DNA of 32,299 nucleotides, taken from positions 1 through 32,299 of the forward strand of contig BJHQ01000030.1 in NCBI GenBank assembly GCA_014193115.1, in the 5' to 3' direction. The position numbers were made by a program, and so were the translations under genes. Numbering within the stretch: position 1 is the first letter of the stretch; every line of letters starts with the position of its first letter. Shown in pieces: positions 1 to 6,446 of the stretch. Under the pieces are notes generated by a model. It did no database searches. It had not been told where the DNA came from and saw nothing but the letters and a program-made list of their open reading frames with translations. This DNA is from Planctomycetota bacterium. Lineage in GTDB: Bacteria > Planctomycetota > UBA11346.

Positions 1-2
1 AA

Positions 3-461
3 CCGCTGGTTCGCCTCGGCCAGATGGTCGCCGAGTCCGAATCCTTCCTGACCTGGACCGGCGCCGCCACGGTCGAGGCGGCCAAGGACCACATCCACCT
101 CCTGCAATCCACCAGGAATCCCGCGCTGCCGCTGTGCCTCATCGACTACGGCGACGGCTTCGAGCGCGAGCGCATCGGCGTGTCAATGAACCGCCCGTTC
201 GAACAGCGTGGCACCCTGATCGCCTTCCTCCGCGACCAGGTCGACACCGGCCTGGATGAGGCCGACGCCACCATCGCCTTCTGCAACCGGCTCGGCGCGC
301 TGTGGAATGACCTGGAGCGCATGATCGTCACCGAGGGCCGGCTGCTGATCACCAACATCAGCCTGGCCGCCAATCCGGCGCGGATCACGTCCGACCGCCG
401 GCCCCATGTCGGCGACCTGTTCGAGGCCGCCCTGTCCATCTCCTGGCGCTCCACCCACTGA
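3..461 (+). CDS. Phage tail-region protein of unknown function, 5' partial
   Basis: The reading frame is open to the left edge of the window (in-frame codons precede the first ATG at 24), so the gene very probably begins upstream. What is visible encodes about 150 residues, acidic and soluble, with no signal peptide or membrane segment. It lies just upstream of a holin-like gene and the gp10-like tail completion gene, so a role at the head-tail junction or in tail assembly is plausible from position alone. I do not recognise the family. The stop at 459-461 is followed by a 24-nt gap before the next gene. Confidence 0.7.
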   Translation, partial: PLVRLGQMVAESESFLTWTGAATVEAAKDHIHLLQSTRNPALPLCLIDYGDGFERERIGVSMNRPFEQRGTLIAFLRDQVDTGLDEADATIAFCNRLGALWNDLERMIVTEGRLLITNISLAANPARITSDRRPHVGDLFEAALSISWRSTH

Positions 462-485
462 CCAGCCACCCACTGAAAGCACCCC

Positions 486-731
486 ATGACCGACACCCCC
501 ACGCCCAATCCCACCACCACCAACACCCAGGATCCCGCGCAGCGCCGCGGTTTCACCACCAGCGAATTCTGGCTGTCCACCATCGCCACCGTCGCCGGCA
601 TCCTGCTCGCCAGCGGCGCCCTGCCCGAGGGCGGCACCGCCGCGCAGATCACCGGCGGGATCCTCGCCGTGCTCGCCAGCCTGGGCTACACCGCCAGCCG
701 CACCTCGCTGAAAAAGCAGGACCGGACATGA
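486..731 (+). CDS. Holin-like small phage membrane protein
   Basis: An 81-residue protein with a Thr/Pro/Asn-rich polar N-terminus (about 1-25), then two hydrophobic stretches (about residues 29-46 and 52-68) separated by a short turn, and a basic C-terminal tail ending in KKQDRT. Two short membrane spans with a charged tail fit a class II-type holin or a small phage inner-membrane protein. Its stop overlaps the ATG of the next small ORF (ATGA at 728-731). No endolysin is visible in the window, so lysis is inferred from topology only and the family is not certain. Confidence 0.6.
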   Translation: MTDTPTPNPTTTNTQDPAQRRGFTTSEFWLSTIATVAGILLASGALPEGGTAAQITGGILAVLASLGYTASRTSLKKQDRT

Positions 732-937
732 CCGCGTGGATCCCGCTGATCCTCGGCATCGTCCGCCTCATCGCCGACCTGTTCCTCCAACCCATTAAGG
801 AAAACGCCCGTGAATCCTCGTCTCCTGCTGGCCCTGCTCCTGATCGCCTCGCTCGCCCTGAGCGGCTGCTTCCGTTTCGCCGAGACCCGGACGGTGATCT
901 GGGCCAAGATGGGAACGCCGGCCCGGATCGTCGATGA
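728..937 (+). CDS. Small single-span membrane ORF overlapping a lipoprotein gene
   Basis: A 69-residue ORF starts at an ATG overlapping the previous stop (ATGA), a usual sign of coupling in phage operons. Residues about 4-22 form one hydrophobic segment (WIPLILGIVRLIADLF). The rest is polar and Pro/Arg-rich and lies in a different frame from the downstream lipoprotein, overlapping it by 128 nt. It fills an otherwise empty gap between the holin-like gene and the lipoprotein. The arrangement recalls nested i-spanin/o-spanin genes, but there is no coiled coil and the C-terminal half may be a frame artefact. It could also be a short leader ORF. Confidence 0.35.
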   Translation: MTAWIPLILGIVRLIADLFLQPIKENARESSSPAGPAPDRLARPERLLPFRRDPDGDLGQDGNAGPDRR

Positions 938-1067
938 CCGCCTGATCGAGGTGCTCGTGCCGACGAGCGATGGCGGCTGGGAGCCAGGCTTCGCCAACCT
1001 GAGCGGCATGGTCGCCCTCGACGAACCGACGCTGGAACTCTACCAGAAGAACGACCATGGCCGCTGA
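810..1067 (+). CDS. Small phage lipoprotein (possible o-spanin-like protein)
   Basis: A GTG-started 85-residue protein with AAGGA upstream (797-801). The N-terminus is a lipoprotein signal peptide: a basic start (MNPR), a Leu/Ala-rich hydrophobic core, and a lipobox LSGC around residues 17-20. The mature part (about 65 residues) is polar. It is presumably lipid-anchored in the outer membrane or periplasm. Following a holin-like gene, it could be an outer-membrane spanin subunit or a phage surface lipoprotein. Its last 11 nt overlap the gp10-like gene, so translation is probably coupled. The lipoprotein call is strong; the spanin role is inference. Confidence 0.65.
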   Translation: MNPRLLLALLLIASLALSGCFRFAETRTVIWAKMGTPARIVDDRLIEVLVPTSDGGWEPGFANLSGMVALDEPTLELYQKNDHGR

Positions 1068-1572
1068 GACGATCCGCCTCGAAGGCCAGAAAGAGCTGGC
1101 CAATCGGCTGCGTGCCCTGGGTGGATCTCGTCTGCGCCGGGCCGCCATCGCAGCGGTCCAGCAGGGCATGAAACCCCTGCTGCAATCCGCCAAGCGCCTG
1201 GTGCCAGTGTCCAGCGGAAGACTGCGCGCGTCCCTCGGCGCCGGCGTCCAGGTCCGCCGGCGCAAGGATGGCGCCATAGGCAGAGTCGGCCCACGCCGCG
1301 ACTTCCGCTTCACCGGCAAGGGCCGACTGAAAGGCCAGAAGCTGGTGTCCGGTTCCGGCAAACAGCGGGACAAAGCCCTGGCAAAAGGCTACGCTCAGGA
1401 CCGCACGAATCCCAGCATGTATGCCCGCGGCATCGAACTGGGCGTCGATAAATCCGGCCGCGTGCGGCGCAAAGCCGGCCCCGCCCGGTTCATGATCCGC
1501 GCCCTCGAGTCCCAGAAACAGGCAGCCATCGACGCGGTGGCCGCCGAACTCCGCTCCCGCGTCGCCCCCTGA
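1057..1572 (+). CDS. HK97 gp10-like tail completion protein
   Basis: A 171-residue basic protein resembling the HK97 gp10 family, which joins the neck and tail and helps finish the tail of siphoviruses. Supporting features are an N-terminal helical part (residues about 7-50), a segment around 'VPVSSGRLRASL' (about 49-60) typical of gp10 proteins where a Thr/Ser-Gly-x-Leu motif follows a Pro, and a C-terminal helix with the 'ARFMIRALE' pattern before the end. It precedes the tail tube gene by 10 nt, the classical order. Start ATG 1057 overlaps the lipoprotein stop. Confidence 0.8.
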   Translation: MAAETIRLEGQKELANRLRALGGSRLRRAAIAAVQQGMKPLLQSAKRLVPVSSGRLRASLGAGVQVRRRKDGAIGRVGPRRDFRFTGKGRLKGQKLVSGSGKQRDKALAKGYAQDRTNPSMYARGIELGVDKSGRVRRKAGPARFMIRALESQKQAAIDAVAAELRSRVAP

Positions 1573-1582
1573 GGAACCACCC

Positions 1583-1993
1583 ATGCCCACCGTCGCTCTG
1601 GAAGGCACCGGCGCCCGGATCGCCTTCGCCACGTCGAGCTTCACCTCCGACCTGATCACGCTGCAACTTCCCGAGCGCGCCCGGGAAGCCATCGAGACCA
1701 CCCATCTCGGCAGCCTGATAACCAAGACCTTCAAACCCGGCGTGCTCATCGATCCTGGCCAGGTCACCGCCGAGTTCGATCACAACCCGGCCGCAGCGAA
1801 GCTGATCAAAGGCTCGGCGGAAACCATCACGATCACCTATCCGAAACAGGATGGCCAAACCACCGCCGCGACCCTGGCCTTCACCGCCTTCTGCGTCTCG
1901 GAAGGCGGCGAGGAGTTCACCGTCGGGTCGCGCATGACCACCAAGATCACCTTCCAGGTGACGTCGGACTACACGTTCACGGCTGGCGCGTGA
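1583..1993 (+). CDS. Phage tail tube (major tail) protein
   Basis: A 136-residue, beta-rich protein without membrane segments. Its position after the gp10-like gene and before the tail assembly chaperone and tape measure is that of the major tail subunit forming the tail tube. Its N-terminal 125 residues are clearly paralogous to the protein at 8799-9509: both begin MPT[V/I]ALEGTGA and share 'HLGSL', 'DPGQV', 'EFDH', 'ITYP/ISYP' and 'FTAF'. This copy stops where the tube domain ends and lacks the C-terminal extension of the other copy. The ATG has GAGGAA upstream. Confidence 0.75.
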   Translation: MPTVALEGTGARIAFATSSFTSDLITLQLPERAREAIETTHLGSLITKTFKPGVLIDPGQVTAEFDHNPAAAKLIKGSAETITITYPKQDGQTTAATLAFTAFCVSEGGEEFTVGSRMTTKITFQVTSDYTFTAGA

Positions 1994-1995
1994 TG

Positions 1996-2388
1996 TCAGT
2001 ACCAGTCCTCGATCTTCAGCCCTGGCACCTTGGAGAAATGCTTCGTGTTGTGGGTGACCAAGGTCCTCTTGGCGGCGATAGCCTGGGCCGCAATCATGGT
2101 GTCATGGATTTCCAGGGGCGTGCCCTTGCGCATCAGATCGGCGGCCAGCTTGGCGTACGTCCTCGCCGTCTCCTGATTAAAATCGAGGACCGTGATCCGC
2201 CCCAGCAGCACATCGATGTCCCGACGACGATGCTCTGCGCCACTCCGGTCGATGCCGAAGTGAAGTTCGGCAAAGGTGATGATGCTGACGGAAATAATCC
2301 CCGCACGACGACGCGCGAATTCAGCGGCGACTCGGCCTTCACTCCGCAGAATAAAGCTGATGGAATCCGTATCGAGCACGTACTTCAC
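1996..2388 (-). CDS. vapC: VapC-type PIN-domain ribonuclease toxin
   Basis: A 130-residue PIN-domain protein. The expected acidic residues are visible: D6 in 'VLDTDS' near the N-terminus, E41 in 'ITFAELHFG', and D96 in 'EIHDTMIAA'. The usual fourth position ('VTHN', N114) is Asn rather than Asp, as in many VapC proteins. VapC toxins cleave tRNA or other structured RNA and are inhibited by VapB. The start overlaps the vapB stop by 4 nt (ATGA on the minus strand). The pair lies antisense inside the prophage tail operon, 2 nt from the tail tube stop, as a moron-type insertion. Confidence 0.92.
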   Translation of the reverse strand: MKYVLDTDSISFILRSEGRVAAEFARRRAGIISVSIITFAELHFGIDRSGAEHRRRDIDVLLGRITVLDFNQETARTYAKLAADLMRKGTPLEIHDTMIAAQAIAAKRTLVTHNTKHFSKVPGLKIEDWY

Positions 2389-2639
2389 AGCGAAGTCCGG
2401 AATGCCTTGCCGATCGGTTCCTGGGGCATGCGCTCCAGCGGCGGGTCATTTTTCCAGGAACCGATGAGGTCCAGAACTTCCTGCGGCCACTCATCCGCCG
2501 GTTCGAGCACGATGGAGCGTCCATGCTTGCGCATCCGGACGCCATCACCGGCGTTCCCGAGACCCCACGCCTTGGGAATGCGGACAGCTAGGCTGCCGCC
2601 AGTGCGGAAGAGGCGGGACGAGACGACGACTTCAGTCAT
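2385..2639 (-). CDS. vapB: VapB-type antitoxin (AbrB/MazE-fold)
   Basis: An 84-residue antitoxin. Residues about 8-45 show the swapped-hairpin AbrB/SpoVT pattern ('RTGGSLAVRIPKAW', 'VRMRKHGRSIVLEP') that binds operator DNA; the C-terminal half ('LDLIGSW...PLERMPQEP') is the usual toxin-binding tail. It neutralises the VapC encoded immediately downstream. The -10-like element ends only 6 nt before the ATG and no Shine-Dalgarno is visible, so the transcript may be leaderless. Autorepression by VapB-VapC is expected from the family. Confidence 0.92.
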   Translation of the reverse strand: MTEVVVSSRLFRTGGSLAVRIPKAWGLGNAGDGVRMRKHGRSIVLEPADEWPQEVLDLIGSWKNDPPLERMPQEPIGKAFRTSL

Positions 2640-2645
2640 GTGAAA

Positions 2646-2673
2646 AGTATACCTTCCAGTACCTACCGATCAA
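2646..2673 (-). promoter_or_regulatory. Putative sigma70 promoter of vapBC
   Basis: On the minus strand TTGATC (2668-2673) and TATACT (2646-2651) are separated by 16 bp, close to the consensus. The palindrome GTATAC (2647-2652) and repeated GGTA units in the same stretch could be an operator. The start codon of vapB lies at 2637-2639, so transcription would begin about at the ATG. Confidence 0.55.
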
Positions 2674-2687
2674 CCCAGGACCTGCCC

Positions 2688-3113
2688 ATGTCCCAAACCC
2701 TCACCCGCGACGACCTCCTCACCCGCTTCGATGTGCGCACCACCCTGCGCCAGGTCGACCTACCCCCCGATACGGGCATGTCAGCCGGTCACGTCTTCAT
2801 CCGCCTGCTGACCGGCGCCGGGGCCGACGCCTTCGGCCACGCCAGCCTGAAAACCCCGGAGCTGGCCCGCGCCACCCTGTTCGCCGCCTGCGTCTGCGAC
2901 GGCGCTGGAACGCCGCTGTTCACGATCAAGGACGCGCCGCGCATCGCCGAGCTGCCCAACCGCGTGCTGTCGCCGGTGGTCGACGCCATCATCGACCACA
3001 ACCACCTGCGCGAGGAGGCGGCAAACGCCGCCGTCCCTACCTCCGCGAGCGGCCAACCGAGCTGCTCTGGTTCCGCCTTGCCCGCGATCTCGGACGCACC
3101 GTTGGCGAGCTGA
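2688..3113 (+). CDS. Phage tail assembly chaperone (lambda G-like, 0-frame product)
   Basis: A 141-residue protein from ATG 2688, preceded by AGGA at 2677-2680. An upstream GTG at 2640 would also be in frame, but it lies in the vapBC promoter and has no ribosome binding site. Its position between the tail tube and tape measure genes is that of the lambda G/GT chaperones, which coat the tape measure protein and recruit tail tube subunits. The last 30 residues ('NAAVPTSASGQPSCSG...') are low-complexity, while the -1 frame over the same DNA is a good protein sequence. That is the usual sign of a programmed frameshift producing a longer minor form. Confidence 0.7.
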   Translation: MSQTLTRDDLLTRFDVRTTLRQVDLPPDTGMSAGHVFIRLLTGAGADAFGHASLKTPELARATLFAACVCDGAGTPLFTIKDAPRIAELPNRVLSPVVDAIIDHNHLREEAANAAVPTSASGQPSCSGSALPAISDAPLAS

Positions 3114-3268
3114 AAGAGACGCTGTCTTTCAATGAATTCCGCCTGTGGGCGGCCTTCTATGTCATCGAGGCGGAACGATCAGCCCCGCCCGAGCAGCGTA
3201 CCCGCCGGCCGCTGAATCGCACCGACGCCTGCCACGAACTGAACCGCCTGTTCGGCATCACCCCCTGA
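3020..3268 (+). CDS. Tail assembly chaperone T-like extension read by -1 frameshift
   Basis: This reading frame, -1 relative to the upstream chaperone, encodes about 82 residues: a basic stretch, then 'TELLWFRLARDLGRTVGEL' and 'SFNEFRLWAAFY', resembling the short T-type/DUF4035 tail chaperone domain. It has no ATG with a ribosome binding site, but the frame is open well upstream, so it can be joined to the 0-frame protein. A candidate slip site is GGCAAAC at 3020-3026, where the A-site AAC can re-pair on AAA. It ends 18 nt before the tape measure gene. The exact junction is not provable by eye. Confidence 0.6.
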   Translation, partial: GKRRRPYLRERPTELLWFRLARDLGRTVGELKETLSFNEFRLWAAFYVIEAERSAPPEQRTRRPLNRTDACHELNRLFGITP

Positions 3269-3286
3269 GCCGCAGAAAGGAGTCGC

Positions 3287-5632
3287 ATGTCCCAGGCCAT
3301 CGGCTCCCTGGCGGTGGTGCTGAACCTCAGCACCGGCGCGTTCACCGCCGGCCTCACCCGGGCCACCGGGCAGGTCCAGACCTTCGGGGCCAAGCTGGCC
3401 TCGATCCACGGCGCGGCCTCGGGCCTGGCCGGCAAGTTACTGGCGGTGGTGGGCATCGGCGGCGGATTCGTCGGCCTTGCCATCGGCGCCCAGCGCGCCG
3501 CCGAGCGTATGGACCAGTTGGCCAAAACGGCTGACCGGCTGGGCGTGACCACGCAGTCCCTGGCCGGGCTGCGCCACGCCGCCGACCTGGCCGGCGTCTC
3601 CAGCGAGCAGCTAGAGCAGGCCATGGGCAAACTCCTGGTGAAAACCCAGGAGGCCGCCACCGGAAATGACCAGGCCGCCCAGGCCATCGCCCGGCTGGGC
3701 ATCCCGCTGAACCGCCTGGTAGCTGCGAGGCCGGACGAACAGATGCGCCTGGTGGCCGAGGGCATCGGAGCCATGGGCACCCAGGCCGAGCGCTCGGCGG
3801 CGCTGGTCGAGATCTTCGGCAAAGAGGGCGCCAAGCTGATGCCGCTGTTCGCAGGCGGCGCCACTGAGATGGCCCAGGCCGCCACCGAGGCGCAGCAGTT
3901 CGGCCTTGCGATCAGCCGGGTGGATGCGGCCAAGATCGAGGAATCCAACGACGCCCTCACTCGGGTCGGCGCCGTGCTGGAGGGCATCTTCAACCAGATC
4001 GCGGTGCGGGTAGCGCCCTTCATCACCGCCCTGTCCCAGGGATTCTCTGATGCTGCCGCGGCCTCGGGCGGCTTCGGCTCGACCATCGACCAGGTGGTCA
4101 ACGTCGCCATCGAGGGCGCGGCGCTCATCGCCGATGGCTGGTGGGCGCTGCGCGTCGCCTTCCAGGCCGGGCGGGTAGCGGTGGCCGCGGTGGGCTACGG
4201 GCTGGCCGCCACCGCGGACGCCGGCGTTCGCGCCGCCCAGTGGATCGGCACCAAGTTCCAGCAGGCCTGGGATCTGGTCGGCGCCACCGCCGGCGTGCTG
4301 TGGAGCGCTCTCAAGGCCGGCTGGGCCGCAGCCATGATTCCGGTGTCTACGTTCGTGCAGTACGTCAGCGGCCAGTTCGCCGGCCTGCTGGAATCCACCA
4401 GCCGCGCGCTGCAGTACGTCGACACCGATCTGGCCAACAGCCTGGCCGCATCCGCCGGGCAAATCCGCGCCTCCACCGGAGCCCTGGGCGCCGAGGCCCG
4501 CCGGGACATGGACGCCGCCAGCCGCGACCTGGCGACGTCCGGAACGAAGGTCAGCGCGGCGTTCTCGGCGCTGTTCGGCCCGGTACGCACCGAGGGCAAC
4601 GACCTCATCACCGGCCTGCGCACCGGCTTCAGCGATCTGCTGCAACAGGAGCGCGCCGCCCTGAACGACTTGCAGCGCGAGGCGGGGGCAGGTGACCGTC
4701 TGCGATCAGCGGCGGCCTCGGCCCAAAGTGGCGCCCAGTCCCGGGCCGAGGCCAAGGCCAAGGCGGTGGCCGCCGAGCAGGAGCAGCAGGACGCGGTCCG
4801 CGCGATCCAGGCCCAGGGCGTCGATGATTCAGCGGCCCTGGAACGCGCCCGCATCCAGGCCCTGCTCGATGAACAAGCCCGGCTAGAAGCCCTGCACCAA
4901 CGCATGCTGGAACGCCAGGCCGAGGAGCGCGACGGCTTCTTGCAAATGATCGAGGCCACCGCCCAGGCCAACCAGGACTTCGCCATCGCCCGCGATGCCT
5001 CAGGTGTCCTCGCTGAGCAGAAATGGCAGGAAGAACACGCCCGGAAGCTGCTCGCCCTGGAATCCATGCAGGCCCAGGAACTGATCAGCACCCAGGACGC
5101 CGAAGACGCCCGCGCCATCATCGAACAAGAGGCCGCGAATCACCGCATCGCGATGGCCGAGGCCGAGACCGCACGCAAACAGCAACTCATGCAGACTCTG
5201 GTCAGCGGCACGTCGAGCATGCTGGGCAACCTGGCCACCTTGCAGCAGTCCCACGACAAACGCATGCAGGCGGTGGGGAAAGCGGCGGCCAAGGCCAAGA
5301 TTGTGGTCGACACCGCCCAGGCCGCGATGGCGTCCTACCAGGCGATGGCAGGCATCCCGTATGTCGGGCCGTACCTCGGCGCCCTGGCCGCAGCCGCCGC
5401 CATCGCGGCCGGCGCCGTGCAACTTGCAAACGTCGACAAGGGATCGATCGGCGGCGGCAGTGCCTCGACCAGCCTCGACGCCAACGCGGCCGCCGGGCCC
5501 GCGTCCAGCAAGGCCCCGCCGTCGCAAACGCTCCTGGTCCAGGGCGATTACCTGACCCCCGAAACCCTGGCCCGCATCTTCGCCGAGGCCCGCGAGCGGG
5601 GCATCACGATCGACGGGGTGCGCCGTGCCTGA
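3287..5632 (+). CDS. Phage tail tape measure protein
   Basis: A 781-residue Ala/Gly/Gln-rich protein, the longest gene of the module, directly after the tail chaperones. It has an N-terminal hydrophobic segment (about residues 48-68), a region typical of tape measure proteins ('RLGVTTQSLAGLRHAADLAG' and following), long helical and coiled-coil stretches (about 440-640) rich in Glu, Gln and Ala, and a C-terminal hydrophobic part ('MAGIPYVGPYLGALAAAA', about 680-710). It sets tail length and is ejected during infection. At roughly 1.5 angstrom per residue the tail would be near 117 nm. The start is ATG 3287 with AAAGGAG upstream. Confidence 0.92.
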   Translation: MSQAIGSLAVVLNLSTGAFTAGLTRATGQVQTFGAKLASIHGAASGLAGKLLAVVGIGGGFVGLAIGAQRAAERMDQLAKTADRLGVTTQSLAGLRHAADLAGVSSEQLEQAMGKLLVKTQEAATGNDQAAQAIARLGIPLNRLVAARPDEQMRLVAEGIGAMGTQAERSAALVEIFGKEGAKLMPLFAGGATEMAQAATEAQQFGLAISRVDAAKIEESNDALTRVGAVLEGIFNQIAVRVAPFITALSQGFSDAAAASGGFGSTIDQVVNVAIEGAALIADGWWALRVAFQAGRVAVAAVGYGLAATADAGVRAAQWIGTKFQQAWDLVGATAGVLWSALKAGWAAAMIPVSTFVQYVSGQFAGLLESTSRALQYVDTDLANSLAASAGQIRASTGALGAEARRDMDAASRDLATSGTKVSAAFSALFGPVRTEGNDLITGLRTGFSDLLQQERAALNDLQREAGAGDRLRSAAASAQSGAQSRAEAKAKAVAAEQEQQDAVRAIQAQGVDDSAALERARIQALLDEQARLEALHQRMLERQAEERDGFLQMIEATAQANQDFAIARDASGVLAEQKWQEEHARKLLALESMQAQELISTQDAEDARAIIEQEAANHRIAMAEAETARKQQLMQTLVSGTSSMLGNLATLQQSHDKRMQAVGKAAAKAKIVVDTAQAAMASYQAMAGIPYVGPYLGALAAAAAIAAGAVQLANVDKGSIGGGSASTSLDANAAAGPASSKAPPSQTLLVQGDYLTPETLARIFAEARERGITIDGVRRA

Positions 5633-6386
5633 GGTCTTCCCACGACTGGGCTGGGCCAGCGCCCTCGATGACGCCCTGCTCAGCGCCAATCCCACTGATT
5701 TCGCTGCGGAAAGCGCCGTCGCCAACATCCGCGACGGCCGGACCTGGTCGTTCTGGCAGCCGCTGCCGGCTGGCCCGGCCGAGCTGATCGCCGACCTGCC
5801 CGGCCCGCGCACCACCACCTACGCCGCCCTCGCCGGCCACGATGCGGCTGGCGCGATCACCGTGGAGATCTGGACCGGAACCGCCTGGCAGACGGTTGCC
5901 ACCACCACGGCCGATGGCTCCGGCGCGGTGCGCTACCTCACCTGGCCGCCGGCGGTCACCACCCGGCTGCGTTTCCGCTTCGACCACCTCAGCTTCCTGT
6001 CGACCCTGCTGGCCGGCGAGGATCTGATCCTGCCCGAGGGCCTCGCCCCCGGCTGGTCTGATCCCGACCTGGCCCAGCGGCCCAAGCTGAATGCTGAGAT
6101 CAGCCGGGGCGGCGTGTGGCTGGGCGCCCGGATCGAGTTCTGGGATGCGACGCTGACCCTGAACCTCAAGCGTCTGACGCCTGGGTGGGTGCGCACATAC
6201 TGGCGCCCATTCCAGCGCGCCTGCGCCACCCGGCCGTTCGTCCTGCACTGGCACCAGACCGACTGGCCGGACAGCGCGTGCCTCTGCACCAACGCTGACT
6301 TCGGCGAGTCAGCCTTCAGCACCAACGGCTTCATCGACGTGTCGGTGTCGTTCACCGCCGAACTCGGCCGGCGAGGACAGCCATGA
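5625..6386 (+). CDS. Phage distal tail-like protein
   Basis: A 253-residue protein beginning at GTG 5625, overlapping the tape measure stop by 8 nt. It is rich in aromatic residues and beta-strand patterns, with no signal peptide or membrane span. Its position immediately after the tape measure gene is that of the distal tail protein joining the tube to the tip. The C-terminal part ('TRPFVLHWHQTD...TNGFIDVSVSFTAEL') reads like a beta-sandwich seen in siphophage tail-tip proteins. The stop forms an ATGA overlap with the first of the mini-ORFs in the following repeat. The function is inferred mainly from gene order. Confidence 0.6.
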   Translation: MPEVFPRLGWASALDDALLSANPTDFAAESAVANIRDGRTWSFWQPLPAGPAELIADLPGPRTTTYAALAGHDAAGAITVEIWTGTAWQTVATTTADGSGAVRYLTWPPAVTTRLRFRFDHLSFLSTLLAGEDLILPEGLAPGWSDPDLAQRPKLNAEISRGGVWLGARIEFWDATLTLNLKRLTPGWVRTYWRPFQRACATRPFVLHWHQTDWPDSACLCTNADFGESAFSTNGFIDVSVSFTAELGRRGQP

Positions 6387-6446
6387 GCGAAAGGAAAAAG
6401 CCATGAGCGCCTGGAAAAAGCCATGAGCGAAAGGAAAAAGCCATGA
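6381..6446 (+). repeat. Three 20-bp tandem repeats making ATGA-linked mini-ORFs
   Basis: Unit CCATGAGCGAAAGGAAAAAG occurs at 6381-6400 and 6421-6440, with a 2-base variant (CCT for AAA) at 6401-6420, and then the first bases of a fourth copy. Each unit carries an ATG and a purine-rich ribosome binding site. The frames read MSERKKP-stop, MSAWKKP-stop and MSERKKP-stop, each stop overlapping the next ATG (ATGA). The last one overlaps the ATG of the gene at 6443. The chain therefore runs from the upstream stop to the downstream start through three 7-codon ORFs. Confidence 0.9.

Noticed and set aside
649..1767. Minus-strand open frame of 372 codons across the holin, lipoprotein and gp10 genes
   Set aside because: It crosses several short plus-strand genes and reads as low-complexity sequence, so it is a shadow.
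2640..2687. GTG start at 2640 extending the tail chaperone by 16 residues
   Set aside because: The stretch lies in the vapBC promoter and has no ribosome binding site, while ATG 2688 has AGGA at a good distance.
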